From assembly GCF_026162645.1 (NCBI RefSeq), contig NZ_JAOTBE010000007.1, positions 1 to 64,000 on the forward strand: 64,000 nt of DNA, read 5' to 3'. This document shows, in pieces, positions 34,666-44,021 of this stretch (its first letter is position 1; every line of letters begins with the position of its first letter). The notes under the pieces were generated by a model. It was not told where the DNA came from. It made no database searches and worked only from the letters and a program-made list of their open reading frames with translations. The position numbers and the translations under genes are program-made. This DNA is from Paracoccus rhizosphaerae (GTDB lineage: Bacteria > Pseudomonadota > Alphaproteobacteria > Rhodobacterales > Rhodobacteraceae).

Positions 34666-35886
34666 ATGACCGATCTTGCCTTTGCCGGGGTGACGCCGCA
34701 GCGTCGCCTTCCGCTGCCCGAATTCATCGCGATGCTGGCCTTCCTGTTCGCCACCATCGCCTTCTCGATGGACGCCATGCTTCCGGCGCTGCCCGAGATC
34801 GCCGAGAGCCTGACACCCGACAACGTGAACCGCGCCCAGCTGATCCTGACGGGCTTCATGGCGGGGATGGGGCTCGGCACGCTGTTCGCGGGCCCGATCT
34901 CGGACGCTTTGGGGCGCAAGCGGACGATCACCATGGGCTTCGCGATCTATGTCGCCGGGGCGATCTGGGCGGTCTATGCGGATTCGCTCGAATCGCTGCT
35001 GCTGGCGCGTTTCGTGCAGGGGCTGGGGGCGGCGGCTCCGCGCATCGTGGGGCTTGCGCTGGTTCGCGACCTCTACGAGGGGCGTGAGATGGCGCGGATC
35101 ACCAGCTTCGTCATGATGATCTTCATCATGATCCCGGCCATTGCGCCGACGATCGGGGCGGGCATCATCGCCGTCGCGGGCTGGCACGGGGTTTTCCTGG
35201 CCTTCGTCGGCTTCGCGCTGATCGGGGGGCTGTGGCTGAACATCCGCCAGGCCGAGACGCTTCCGCCAGAGCTTCGCCGCCCGCTGCAGTTCACCCCGCT
35301 TCTGGCCGCGGCGAAGGAGGTCCTGTCGGACCGGCAAGTCATGATGACGACGCTGGTCCTGACCCTGGGATTCGGACAGATGTTCGGGCTGCTCTCCTCG
35401 GCGCAGCAGCTGTTCGGCGAGACCTATGGCAAGGGCGAGAGCTTCCATTTGTGGTTCGCCGCCATGGCGCTGCTGTCGGGCAGCGGGACGGTCCTGAACG
35501 CGACCTTCGTGATCCGCTTTGGGATGCGGCGCATCGCCAAGTGGGCCTACGTCATGCAGACGATCGTGTCGGCGACGGTGCTGACGCTGCTGCTGAGCGG
35601 CGTGCTGCCACCAGCCCTGCAGTTCCCGGTCTTCTTCTTCTGGGCGGTCAGCGTGTTCTTCATGGCCGGCGTGACCTTCGGCAACCTGAACGCGCTTGCG
35701 CTGCAGCGGATGGGGCACATCGCGGGCATGGCCGCGTCGATCATCGCGGCGATCTCGACCCTCTGCGCGGTGATGATCGCGGCGCCGGTGGGCCTGATGT
35801 ATGACGGCACGGCCATTCCGGCCATGACCGCCACGCTCATCTGTTCGGGCCTGGCCTGGTTCCTGATGCGCCACCTGAGGGACTGA
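34666..35886 (+). CDS. MFS drug-resistance transporter, Bcr/CflA family
   Basis: A 406-residue, 12-helix inner-membrane exporter. The family signature near 15-40 (AFLFATIAFSMDAMLPALPE) and the loop 2-3 motif GPISDALGRKRT, then RFVQGLGAAAPRIVGLALVR, mark the Bcr/CflA drug:proton antiporters. ATG 34666 is chosen for its fit to the family start; the frame opens 19 codons earlier. A second member of the family lies at 53945-55135. Confidence 0.92.
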   Translation: MTDLAFAGVTPQRRLPLPEFIAMLAFLFATIAFSMDAMLPALPEIAESLTPDNVNRAQLILTGFMAGMGLGTLFAGPISDALGRKRTITMGFAIYVAGAIWAVYADSLESLLLARFVQGLGAAAPRIVGLALVRDLYEGREMARITSFVMMIFIMIPAIAPTIGAGIIAVAGWHGVFLAFVGFALIGGLWLNIRQAETLPPELRRPLQFTPLLAAAKEVLSDRQVMMTTLVLTLGFGQMFGLLSSAQQLFGETYGKGESFHLWFAAMALLSGSGTVLNATFVIRFGMRRIAKWAYVMQTIVSATVLTLLLSGVLPPALQFPVFFFWAVSVFFMAGVTFGNLNALALQRMGHIAGMAASIIAAISTLCAVMIAAPVGLMYDGTAIPAMTATLICSGLAWFLMRHLRD

Positions 35887-35892
35887 AACCGC

Positions 35893-35920
35893 TTGACGCG
35901 GGGCGCAGGCCCTTTATAAG
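35893..35920 (+). promoter_or_regulatory. sigma70-type promoter of rpsD
   Basis: TTGACG (35893-35898) and TATAAG (35915-35920) are separated by 16 bp, close to consensus, with the start of rpsD about 110 bp downstream. Confidence 0.65.
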
Positions 35921-36031
35921 CGCGCACTTCATTGGTGTTGGTGGTCCCCGCAAGGGGAAGCCTGTCGGGCCTCGATCCTGTGTCGCGGCCAAAGGACAAC
36001 GCCCTTCGACAACGCAAGAAGGAGATCAGCC

Positions 36032-36652
36032 GTGAGCAAGCGCACGTCTGCCAAGTACAAGATCGACCGCCGCATGGGCGAAAACATCTGGGGCCGCGCC
36101 AAGTCCCCGGTCAACCGCCGCGAATACGGCCCTGGCCAGCACGGCCAGCGCCGCAAGAACAAGCTGTCGGACTTCGGCACCCAGCTGCGCGCCAAGCAGA
36201 AGCTGAAGGGCTATTACGGCGACCTGACCGAGAAGCAGTTCCGCCGCATCTATGCCGAGGCCGAGCGCGTCAAGGGCGACACCGGCGAGAACCTGGTTGG
36301 CCTGCTGGAGCGCCGCCTGGACGCCGTCGTCTATCGCGCCAAGTTCGTCCCGACCATCTGGGCCGCCCGCCAGTTCGTGAACCACGGCCATATCGAGGTG
36401 AACGGCCAGCGCGTGAACATCCCGTCCTACCGCGTGAAGGAAGGCGACGTCATCTCGATCCGCGAGCGTTCGCGCCAGCTGGTCATCGTTCTGGAAGCCG
36501 TCGGCCTGACCGAGCGTGACGTTCCCGACTATCTGGACGTCGACCACAACAAGATGACGGCGACCTTCGTGCGCACCCCGGCCCTGGGCGACATCCCCTA
36601 TGCCGTGCAGATGGAACCGAACCTGGTCGTCGAATTCTACGCGAAGAACTGA
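36032..36652 (+). CDS. rpsD: 30S ribosomal protein S4
   Basis: A 206-residue 16S rRNA-binding assembly protein. It has the N-terminal S4 region ([20 protein letters not shown] pattern, ending [10 protein letters not shown]) and the S4 RNA-binding domain with [15 protein letters not shown], then [20 protein letters not shown]. The start is GTG 36032 with AAGGAG eight bases upstream. It is transcribed alone, with its own promoter and terminator. Confidence 0.98.
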   Translation: MSKRTSAKYKIDRRMGENIWGRAKSPVNRREYGPGQHGQRRKNKLSDFGTQLRAKQKLKGYYGDLTEKQFRRIYAEAERVKGDTGENLVGLLERRLDAVVYRAKFVPTIWAARQFVNHGHIEVNGQRVNIPSYRVKEGDVISIRERSRQLVIVLEAVGLTERDVPDYLDVDHNKMTATFVRTPALGDIPYAVQMEPNLVVEFYAKN

Positions 36653-36677
36653 TCTTCGCCACAGTGCTTGCCTTCGG

Positions 36678-36706
36678 GGGCCGCATCAGTCGATGCGGCC
36701 CTTTTG
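36678..36706 (+). terminator. Rho-independent terminator of rpsD
   Basis: GGCCGCATC and GATGCGGCC form a 9-bp stem with a 4-base loop (AGTC), followed by CTTTTG. Confidence 0.85.
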
Positions 36707-36758
36707 CGTCCCGCGGCCGCCGGGGGCGCTTCGCCCCCCGGACCCCCAGAGGATATTT
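36704..36758 (+). repeat. interspersed hairpin repeat, copy A
   Basis: It starts with TTGCGTCCCGCGG, followed by a GC-rich hairpin (CGGGGGCG/CGCCCCCCG), GACCCCC and AGGATATTT. The same 13-mer and hairpin type recur inverted at 53822-53865 and 62613-62656. Elements of this look are common between Rhodobacterales genes. Confidence 0.65.
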
Positions 36759-36841
36759 GACGACCAAAGCAGGCTGTCGAGCGTTTCCGGTTTTCTTGCG
36801 CCGGGCGCCGGACTACATGGGGCGCAGACAAGGATGAACCG

Positions 36842-37930
36842 ATGACCCAGATACCCGTGCAGCCCGGCATCATGGACATCGCGCTCTATGTCAGCGGCGA
36901 GAGTGCGCTGGCGGGGCGCGAGGATGTGCTGAAGCTTTCCTCGAACGAGAACCCGTTGGGGTGCAGCCCTGCGGCGATCGACGCTTTCAAGGAGGCCTCG
37001 GCCCAGCTGCACCGCTATCCTGCGACGGACCACCGGGCGCTGAGGGTGGCGATCGGAGAGGTTCACGGGCTTGATCCCGACCGCATCATCTGCGGGGTGG
37101 GGTCGGACGAGGTCCTGCAATTCGTCGTTCAGGCTTATGCCGGACCGGGCGACGAGGTGATCACCACGGAACACGGGTTCTCGATGTACCCGATCCTGGC
37201 GCGGATGGTCGGGGCCACGCCCGTGACCGTGGCCGAGGCCGAGCGCCGGATCGATGTGGACGCGATCCTGGCGGCGGTGGGTGAGCGCACGCGCGTCGTC
37301 TTCCTGGCCAATCCCGCCAATCCGACCGGGACGATGATGACCGAGGCCGAGCTGCAGCGCCTGGTCGATGACCTTCCGCCGCGGGTCATCCTGGTCCATG
37401 ACGGCGCTTATACCGAGTTTGCGGCAGGTTTCGACGGCGGGGCGTCGATCGTCGACCGGCATCCGAACGTGATCATGACGCGGACGTTTTCCAAGATCCA
37501 CGGGTTGGGCGGGTTGCGGATCGGCTGGGGCTATGCCAGCCGCGAGATGATCGAGGTGCTGAACCGCATCCGCCAGCCCTTCAACCTGTCGAACGCCCAG
37601 ATGGCCGCCGCCGAGGCGGCGATCCGCGATACTCACTTCACGGCGCGCTGCGCCGACCTGAATGCGCGGATGCGCGACCGGATGAGAAACTCGCTGATCC
37701 AGATGGGCATCGCCTGCGACGAGAGCTTTGCGAACTTCGTTCTGGCCCGCTTCGACAGCGCCGACACCGCCGCGGCGGCCGACGCGGCGCTGCGCGAGGA
37801 CGGCATTCTGGTGCGTCGAGTGGGCGGCTATGGCCTGCCGGCCGCCCTCAGGATCACCGTGGGGGACGAGGACGGCGTCAACCGCGTGCTAGACAGCCTG
37901 GGCCGCTTCATGGCAAGGCGCCGGGCATGA
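36842..37930 (+). CDS. hisC: histidinol-phosphate aminotransferase
   Basis: A 362-residue fold-type I PLP enzyme. The family start KLSSNENPLGCSP, NPANPTGTMM and the PLP-lysine motif TRTFSKIHGLGGLRIGWGYA (Lys near 219) are present. It converts imidazole-acetol phosphate to histidinol phosphate. Being coupled (ATGA) to a prephenate/arogenate dehydrogenase, it probably also transaminates aromatic acids in tyrosine and phenylalanine synthesis. Confidence 0.95.
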   Translation: MTQIPVQPGIMDIALYVSGESALAGREDVLKLSSNENPLGCSPAAIDAFKEASAQLHRYPATDHRALRVAIGEVHGLDPDRIICGVGSDEVLQFVVQAYAGPGDEVITTEHGFSMYPILARMVGATPVTVAEAERRIDVDAILAAVGERTRVVFLANPANPTGTMMTEAELQRLVDDLPPRVILVHDGAYTEFAAGFDGGASIVDRHPNVIMTRTFSKIHGLGGLRIGWGYASREMIEVLNRIRQPFNLSNAQMAAAEAAIRDTHFTARCADLNARMRDRMRNSLIQMGIACDESFANFVLARFDSADTAAAADAALREDGILVRRVGGYGLPAALRITVGDEDGVNRVLDSLGRFMARRRA

Positions 37931-38847
37931 GCGTGATCTATGACCGCGTGGCGCTGATCGGGCTCGGCCTGATCGCCGGATCAATGGCGCTGGCGATCCG
38001 CGAAGGCGGGCTGGCGCGCGAGGTCACCGGCTTTGCCCGCAGCCAGGCCACACGCGACGTCGCGTGCGAGATCGACCTCTGCACCGTCTGCGACACTGCG
38101 GCCGAGGCGGTGGCAGGCGCGGACCTGGTCGTACTGGCCGTTCCGGTCGGCGCGATGGGCGACGTTATGGCCGAGATCGCGCCGCATCTTGCGCCGGGGG
38201 CGACGGTGACCGATGTCGGGTCGGTCAAGCAATCGGTGATTGACGCGGTCGCCCCGCATCTGCCGGCGGGCGTGCATTTCGTGCCCGGCCACCCGCTGGC
38301 CGGCACCGAACATTCTGGGCCGCGCGCCGGCTTTGCGTCGCTGTTCCGCAACCGCTGGTGGCTGCTGACCCCCCTGCCCGACAGCGATGCTGACGCCATT
38401 GCGCGGCTGGACCGGCTGATCACCGCGTTGGGCGCCAAGACCGACCGGATGGAGGCGCCGCATCACGACCTGGTCCTGGCGGTGACAAGCCACGCGCCGC
38501 ACCTGATCGCCTATACCATGGTCGGCGTGGCCGATCACCTGCGGCGGGTGTCGGGCGAGGAGGTGATCCAGTATTCCGCCGCGGGCTTTCGCGACTTCAC
38601 CCGGATCGCCGCCAGCGATCCGACGATGTGGCGCGATGTCTTCCTGCACAACAAGGAGGCCACGCTGGACATCCTGGGCCGCTTCACCGAGGAGCTGTTC
38701 GTCCTGCAACGCGCCATTCGGATGGGCGACGGGCAGCAGCTGCACGACTACTTCACCCGCACGCGCGCCATCCGCCGCGGCATCATCGAAGCCGGCCAGG
38801 ACACCGAGGCGCCGGACTTCGGCCGCCCCGGCGCCCGCGCCACCTGA
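37927..38847 (+). CDS. tyrC: prephenate/arogenate dehydrogenase
   Basis: A 306-residue NAD(P)-dependent dehydrogenase of tyrosine synthesis. The dinucleotide-binding site LIGLGLIAGSMALAIRE lies near 9-25, with HPLAGTEHSGP (catalytic His region) near 122 and SHAPHLIAY near 190. The C-terminal helical dimer domain is complete. Whether it prefers prephenate or arogenate cannot be decided here. The start overlaps hisC by 4 bp. Confidence 0.93.
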   Translation: MSVIYDRVALIGLGLIAGSMALAIREGGLAREVTGFARSQATRDVACEIDLCTVCDTAAEAVAGADLVVLAVPVGAMGDVMAEIAPHLAPGATVTDVGSVKQSVIDAVAPHLPAGVHFVPGHPLAGTEHSGPRAGFASLFRNRWWLLTPLPDSDADAIARLDRLITALGAKTDRMEAPHHDLVLAVTSHAPHLIAYTMVGVADHLRRVSGEEVIQYSAAGFRDFTRIAASDPTMWRDVFLHNKEATLDILGRFTEELFVLQRAIRMGDGQQLHDYFTRTRAIRRGIIEAGQDTEAPDFGRPGARAT

Positions 38848-38917
38848 ACTGCCCGCACGGTCCCCTTCCGTCTGGCGGGCCGCTGGCCTACCTTTCACCT
38901 GAAAGGAAGGACGGACG

Positions 38918-39475
38918 ATGGACAGGATCGATTGGGTTTTCGGCTATGGCTCCCTAATCTGGAATCCCGGTTTCACGCCGGTCGAGACGGTCGCCGCGCG
39001 GCTTGGCGGCTTTGCCCGCAGCTTTTGCCTGCGGTCGATCCAGCACCGGGGGACCGAAGCGCTGCCGGGCCTCGTCCTGGGGCTCGACTCGCAGGAGGGG
39101 GCGACCTGCCAGGGCCTGGCGCTGCGCATCGCGCCCCAGGATCACGACACGGTCCTGGACGAACTGCGCCGTCGCGAGCTGGTCACGGATGCCTACCGCG
39201 AGGCCATCCTGCCGCTTGACTTGGAAGACGGGCGGCAGGTCCGGGCGCTGGCCTATGTGATGCGGCGCGATCACTGGCAGTATGCCGGCGGCCTGCCGCA
39301 TGACGAGCAAGCCCGCATCATCGCGATCGCGCAAGGCGGCAGGGGGCCGAATTCGGAATACCTCTTCAACACCGCCTCGCACCTGGCCAGCATCGGGATG
39401 GCGGACGACCACCTTGAGGCGCTGTCGGCCAAGGTTCGGGCGCTGCAGGAAGGCAACGGCAAGGCGCAGCGGTAA
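38918..39475 (+). CDS. ChaC-like gamma-glutamylcyclotransferase
   Basis: A 185-residue protein of the ChaC family, which degrades glutathione or gamma-glutamyl peptides. The substrate loop VFGYGSLIWNPGF is at the N-terminus and catalytic Glu lies in LRRRELVTDAYREA. GGPNSEY-type residues appear as GGRGPNSEYLFNT. AAGGAAGGA precedes ATG 38918. Complete. Confidence 0.92.
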   Translation: MDRIDWVFGYGSLIWNPGFTPVETVAARLGGFARSFCLRSIQHRGTEALPGLVLGLDSQEGATCQGLALRIAPQDHDTVLDELRRRELVTDAYREAILPLDLEDGRQVRALAYVMRRDHWQYAGGLPHDEQARIIAIAQGGRGPNSEYLFNTASHLASIGMADDHLEALSAKVRALQEGNGKAQR

Positions 39476-39554
39476 CGCATTTGTGTCGCGATGCTTGGCA
39501 AGCGCGGGGCCGGTCCCTACAGTCGCGGAAGGAACGGCGGCAACGGGGTATCAC

Positions 39555-40871
39555 GTGAGCGATCAGACCAATGGCGATCCGCAGGCCCCGTCGCGGCTGA
39601 CCTTGACGAACCGCCGCCTGGCGGCGACCCGCGACCAGGCGCTGATCGGCAGCGGCATGCCGCCGCGCTTCTCTCAACCGGTTCGCCAGATCCTGCTGAT
39701 GCTGAGCGTTCTGGGGTTGGTGCTGGCCGGCGGCTGGTTCGCCTATGGGCGCATCCTGCCGATCTTCATGGCCAACCGCTGGCTGAACGGCCTGATCCTG
39801 GCGGTCTTCGCCATTGGCGTTCTGGCCTGCTTCTGGCAGGTCGCGCAGCTGGTGCGATCGGTCAGCTGGATCGAGCGTTTCGCCGCCCATCGCCGCGATG
39901 CCCAGCCCGGCATGCCCGAGGACCAGGCCCCGCGCCTTCTGGCGCCGCTGGCGGCGCTTCTGGGCACGCGCGGCCCCCTGGGCGGCGCGATCTCGGCCAG
40001 TTCGGGAAGATCAATTCTTGATTCCGTAGCCACGCGCATCGACGAGATCCGCGACATCACGCGGTATTTGGCGAACCTGCTGATCTTTCTTGGACTCCTG
40101 GGGACGTTCTATGGCCTTGCAACGACCGTTCCGGCAGTGGTCGACACGATCCGCGCATTGGCGCCGCAGGATGGCCAGACGGGGCTGGAGGTCTTCGACC
40201 AGCTGATGACCGGCCTCGAGGCGCAGCTGGGCGGCATGGCGACCGCGTTCTCGTCCTCGCTTCTGGGTCTGGCGGGATCGCTTGTGGTCGGCCTTCTGGA
40301 ACTGTTCGTGACCCACGGGCAGAACCGCTTCTACCGTGAACTGGAAGAATGGATGTCGGGCTTCACGCGGCTCAGCATCGGCGCCGGCGACGGCGAGGGG
40401 GTGGATCAGGCGGCGTTGGCGGGCTTCCTGGAGCAGATGGCAGGCCAGATGGACCGGCTGCAAAGCTATCACGCCGAACGCGACGCGATGCGCGAGGAGG
40501 CCGCGCTGATGGCCGACGAACGCGTGGTCGTGATGGCCCAGGCGGTCGAGGCGCTGGTGGACCGCAGCGGGACGGATGACGGCAGCAACCAGCTGACCGC
40601 CGCGCTGACCCGACTGGCCGACGGCCAGGACCGCCTTCTGGACGAGGCGCGCCTTGCGCGGGAAACGGCCGCGCCGGTCGATCTGTCGCGTCTGGAGCAT
40701 GCGCTGAAGGTCCTGGCGGCCGATCTGAATGATGGCCGTGACGAGATGGTGGCCGAGCTGCGGTCCGACATCCTGGTCCTGACCCGGGCTGTCCGCGCGG
40801 CGCGTTTCGGCGACCCGTTCCGCGACGACCTACTGCGCCGCGAACCCCTGCCCCATCACGGCGAGGGCTAG
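39555..40871 (+). CDS. MotA/TolQ/ExbB-like membrane protein
   Basis: A 438-residue protein with transmembrane helices near residues 37-56 and 66-88 and further helices near 175-200 and 220-260. The conserved MotA/TolQ/ExbB block reads ITRYLANLLIFLGLLGTFYG, then GGMATAFSSSLLGLAGSLVV. The C-terminal third is a helical cytoplasmic tail. GTG 39555 is the first supported start. It lies 3 bp from the MotB-like gene, so the two form a stator-like ion-driven complex. Cargo or role is unknown. Confidence 0.88.
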   Translation: MSDQTNGDPQAPSRLTLTNRRLAATRDQALIGSGMPPRFSQPVRQILLMLSVLGLVLAGGWFAYGRILPIFMANRWLNGLILAVFAIGVLACFWQVAQLVRSVSWIERFAAHRRDAQPGMPEDQAPRLLAPLAALLGTRGPLGGAISASSGRSILDSVATRIDEIRDITRYLANLLIFLGLLGTFYGLATTVPAVVDTIRALAPQDGQTGLEVFDQLMTGLEAQLGGMATAFSSSLLGLAGSLVVGLLELFVTHGQNRFYRELEEWMSGFTRLSIGAGDGEGVDQAALAGFLEQMAGQMDRLQSYHAERDAMREEAALMADERVVVMAQAVEALVDRSGTDDGSNQLTAALTRLADGQDRLLDEARLARETAAPVDLSRLEHALKVLAADLNDGRDEMVAELRSDILVLTRAVRAARFGDPFRDDLLRREPLPHHGEG

Positions 40872-40874
40872 CGG

Positions 40875-42584
40875 ATGCGGCTGGCGCGGGGCGCATCGGG
40901 GCAGCGGTTCTCCTCGACCATCTGGCCGGGCTTCGTGGATGCGATGACCGCGCTGCTGATGGTGCTGATGTTCGTGCTGACCATCTTCATGGTCGTGCAG
41001 TCGGTGCTGCGCGAACAGATCAGCACCCAGGACAGCACCATCACCGAGCAGGTGCGCCAGATCTCTCGGCAGCAGCAGCAACTTGACACGCTCGGCCAGC
41101 AGGTCGGCGCGCTGAGCGAGGCCTTGACCGCATCCGAGGAACGCGAGGCCGACCTGTCCCGCAACCTTGAGGCCGAGATGGCCCGCGCCGCCGAGGCCGA
41201 GGCCGAGGCCCGCGACAGGGCCGCCCAGATCACCCGCCTGACCACGCAGCTGGACCGGGGGCAGGAGGAGCTTCAGGCCGCGCAAAGCCGCCTCACCGAT
41301 TTCGAGGCCGAGGTCGCTGCGCTGCTGGCCGCCCGCGCCGCCAGCGAGGAGCGGGTCGCCACGCTGCAGACGGAGCTGACCGATGCGACCGAGCGTGCAT
41401 CTGCGGCCGAGTTGGCCGTGGCCGCCGCCAGGTCCGAGACCGACGCGCAGGCCGAAGCAGCGCGCCTGGCCGCCGCGCGGCGCGACGCGCTCGAGGCGCT
41501 GACGGCCGAGTTGCGCGCCCAGGTGAGCCAGGGCGAGGCGCAGCTGGCCGAGGCCCAGACCGCACTCTCGGAAAGCCAAGCCCGCGTCGAGCGCGCCGAC
41601 GCCGCCCTGACCGAAGCCGAGGAGACGCGGCTGGCCGAGGCCGAGGCCGCCCGCCTGCTGCGAGAGCGGCTGGAGACGGCCGATGCCGAACTGACCGCCA
41701 TGACCCTGGCGCTGGAGGAGCGCCGCCGCGAGGCCGAGGAGACGCTGACGCTTCTGGCCGCCGCCAATGCTGCCCGCGAGGAGGCCGAGGCACAGGCGCA
41801 GGACAGCTTGTCGGATGCCGAACGCCAGGCTGCGCTGCTGATCGCCGCCCGGCAGGAGCTGGCCGAGCAGGAGGGCCTGGCCGAGGACAGCCAGCGCCGC
41901 GTCGCCCTGCTGAACGAACAGGTGGCGCAGCTGACGGCGCAGCTGGGCTCGCTGCAAGCGCTGCTGGATGCCGCAGGCGATGACCAGGAAGAGGCCGAGC
42001 TGCGGGTGGCGGAACTGGGGCAGCAGCTGAACGCCGCCCTGGTCCGCACCGCCGAGGAGACCCGCCGCCGCCTCGCGCTCGAGGAGGAAGCGCGCCTGGC
42101 GGCCGAGGCCGAGGCGCAGGACCTTGCCCGTTATCGCTCGGAGTTCTTCGGCCGGCTGTCGCAGATCCTGTCCGGGCGCGAAGGTGTGCAGGTCGTGGGC
42201 GACCGCTTCGTCTTCCAGTCCGAGGTGCTGTTCGCCCCCGGCGAGGCCACGCTTTCCGCCGAAGGTCGTCAGCAGGTCGCGAACCTTGCCGAACTGCTGC
42301 AGGACATCGCCGACGAGATCCCGCCAGAGATCGACTGGATCATCCGCGTCGACGGTCATACCGACAGCCTGCCGCTGTCGGGGCTGGGCCGGTATCGCGA
42401 CAACTGGGAACTGAGCCAGGCCCGCGCGCTGGCCGTGGTCCGTTACCTGACCGACGACCTGGGCTTTCCGGCAAGCCGCCTGGCGCCCACCGGCTTTGCC
42501 GACACGCGGCCGGTGGCCGGGGGCGACACCCCGGAAAGCCGCGCCCTGAACCGCAGGATCGAACTGAAGCTGACCGAGCGCTGA
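40875..42584 (+). CDS. MotB-like OmpA-domain protein with very long coiled coil
   Basis: A 569-residue protein. One transmembrane helix near 20-42 carries the MotB-type Asp (FVDAMTALLMVLMFVLTIF). About 350 residues of Ala/Glu/Arg-rich coiled coil follow (LEAEMARAAEAEAEARDRAA and similar). A C-terminal OmpA peptidoglycan-binding domain ends the protein (FVFQSEVLFAPG, VDGHTDSLPLSG, NWELSQARALAVVRYL). Together with the preceding MotA-like gene it should span the envelope, anchored to peptidoglycan. The coiled coil is far longer than in flagellar MotB. Confidence 0.9.
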   Translation: MRLARGASGQRFSSTIWPGFVDAMTALLMVLMFVLTIFMVVQSVLREQISTQDSTITEQVRQISRQQQQLDTLGQQVGALSEALTASEEREADLSRNLEAEMARAAEAEAEARDRAAQITRLTTQLDRGQEELQAAQSRLTDFEAEVAALLAARAASEERVATLQTELTDATERASAAELAVAAARSETDAQAEAARLAAARRDALEALTAELRAQVSQGEAQLAEAQTALSESQARVERADAALTEAEETRLAEAEAARLLRERLETADAELTAMTLALEERRREAEETLTLLAAANAAREEAEAQAQDSLSDAERQAALLIAARQELAEQEGLAEDSQRRVALLNEQVAQLTAQLGSLQALLDAAGDDQEEAELRVAELGQQLNAALVRTAEETRRRLALEEEARLAAEAEAQDLARYRSEFFGRLSQILSGREGVQVVGDRFVFQSEVLFAPGEATLSAEGRQQVANLAELLQDIADEIPPEIDWIIRVDGHTDSLPLSGLGRYRDNWELSQARALAVVRYLTDDLGFPASRLAPTGFADTRPVAGGDTPESRALNRRIELKLTER

Positions 42585-42599
42585 CGGCCCCGTCAGCGC
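42578..42599 (+). terminator. hairpin at the end of the stator-like operon
   Basis: GCGCTGACG and CGTCAGCGC form a 9-bp stem around GCCC, overlapping the stop codon of the OmpA-domain gene. No T-run follows. It lies between convergent genes. Confidence 0.4.
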
Positions 42600-42632
42600 C
42601 GTATTCCGCTACGGTAACCCCGCCCGAGCGCG

Positions 42633-42971
42633 CTAATGGCCGACTGTCTTCGAGAATACGTTGATGATCACGACGCCCGCCACGATCAGCGCCAGACCCA
42701 GCACCGCCGGCCCGTCAAGCCGCTGGCCGAAGGCGACCCAGCCGATCAGGGCGACCAGCGCCACGCCGAACGCGCTCCAGATCGCGTAGGCGACGCCCAG
42801 GGGCAGCACCTTCAAGGTGATGGACAGCAGATAGAAGCTGGCCAGATAGCAGACCGCCATGGCGACTGTGGGCCACAGTCGGGTGAACTGCTCGGACCGC
42901 TGCAGCATCGACGTGCCCAGAACTTCCAGGCTGATCGCCAGCAGCAGCGGGACATAAGGGGACTGGATCAC
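42633..42971 (-). CDS. small multidrug resistance (SMR) transporter
   Basis: A 112-residue four-helix proton-coupled exporter. The essential Glu of helix 1 lies in LLLAISLEVLGTS. WPTVAMAVCYLASFYLLSI and GVAYAIWSAFGVALVALIGW are the family's helix 2-3 hallmarks. EmrE-type drug export is likely, though guanidinium export by related proteins cannot be excluded. Its start overlaps the stop of the BrkB gene by 4 bp. Confidence 0.93.
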   Translation of the reverse strand: MIQSPYVPLLLAISLEVLGTSMLQRSEQFTRLWPTVAMAVCYLASFYLLSITLKVLPLGVAYAIWSAFGVALVALIGWVAFGQRLDGPAVLGLALIVAGVVIINVFSKTVGH

Positions 42972-44011
42972 GAATGGGCCTCGGTCGATGCACGGGGGAC
43001 GTCCAATCCTGCCATGCGCTTCAGGTGAAGCTCAATCTCAGAATTGATCTCGGCGCCGATCAGCAGGATCGTGGCGTTCAGCCACAGCCAGATCATCAGC
43101 GCAACGACCGCCCCAAGCGAGCCGTAGGTCTCGTTGTAGTTGCCGAAGTTCGCGGCATACCAGGAAAACAGCATCGAGGTGATCACCAGCGCCACCGCGG
43201 CGAAAATCGCGCCCGGAGAGATCCAGCGCCAGCGCGACTTGGGCGCCGCCGGACCATAACGATAGACCGCGGCCAGCGCCAGCACCAGGACGCCGAACAT
43301 GATCGGCCAGCGGATGACGGTGACCAGCATTTCCCCACCCCAGCTCATCGGCAGCAGGCGCAGCATGGCGGGGATGACGGCAATGACCGCCAGCATCAGC
43401 GCGATCAGTGCCAGCCCCGACAGGGTGAACAGCATCGCCACCAGGTTCAGGCGCACGAAGCTGCGCGTCTCTCGCTGGAAAAAGGCGACGTTCAGCGCCG
43501 ACAGCAGCGCCTTCATGCCACCATTTGCGGACCAGAACGCCACCATCAGCGCGACGATCCCGGCTAGCGACAGTGCCCCGTTCGAGGCCGAGGCGATCGA
43601 GACGACCTGCCCGCGGATGATGTCAAGCGAACTCTCGGGCAGGAGATTTCTCAGCAACTCGAGGTCGGTCTGGATGGTCGCGGGATCTGCATAGAGCCCA
43701 TAGAGCGACACGAAGGCGGTGATCGCCGGGAACAGCGACAGCAGGCCGAAGAACGTGACCCCGCCCGCGACCGAGGTGACCCTGTCAGCACCGATCTGCG
43801 TCAGCACCGACTGTGCGACCTTCATCACGTCCCTGCGGCGCATGTCGCGCAGGCCGGGCATCCGGCCGCGGCGGTTCAGGACTCGCGCCTGCGGACGCGG
43901 CGGGGCGGTTGCTTCCTCGGGGGCAGGCAGGCCGAAGCGCCGCCGGGTACTGTCATCCAGCGGGTCGAACAGCGCCGACAGGACACCGGGCTTGGGCTTG
44001 CGGTCCGCCAT
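42968..44011 (-). CDS. YihY/BrkB-family membrane protein
   Basis: A 347-residue inner-membrane protein with about six helices (for example VTFFGLLSLFPAITAFVSLY and AAVALVITSMLFSWYAANF). The family blocks NYNETYGSLGAVVALMIWLW and ATILLIGAEINSEIE are present. The function of the family is unsettled. The first ~70 residues are a charged cytoplasmic extension. It is cotranscribed with the SMR gene and probably with the hypothetical gene upstream. Confidence 0.93.
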   Translation of the reverse strand: MADRKPKPGVLSALFDPLDDSTRRRFGLPAPEEATAPPRPQARVLNRRGRMPGLRDMRRRDVMKVAQSVLTQIGADRVTSVAGGVTFFGLLSLFPAITAFVSLYGLYADPATIQTDLELLRNLLPESSLDIIRGQVVSIASASNGALSLAGIVALMVAFWSANGGMKALLSALNVAFFQRETRSFVRLNLVAMLFTLSGLALIALMLAVIAVIPAMLRLLPMSWGGEMLVTVIRWPIMFGVLVLALAAVYRYGPAAPKSRWRWISPGAIFAAVALVITSMLFSWYAANFGNYNETYGSLGAVVALMIWLWLNATILLIGAEINSEIELHLKRMAGLDVPRASTEAHS

Positions 44012-44021
44012 CGTTCCTCCC

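Noticed and set aside
34105-35874. 589-codon Arg/His-rich minus-strand frame
   Set aside because: Shadow of the DsbA-like and MFS genes; composition typical of antisense translation.
40830-42359. 509-codon Gly/Leu-rich minus-strand frame
   Set aside because: Shadow of the repetitive Glu/Ala-rich coiled coil on the plus strand; low complexity, no signatures.
39555-42584. Zorya-type defence system (ZorA/ZorB)
   Set aside because: The MotA/MotB-like pair lies among core genes outside the island, has no ZorC/D/E partners, and the long tail is on the B-subunit rather than on ZorA.
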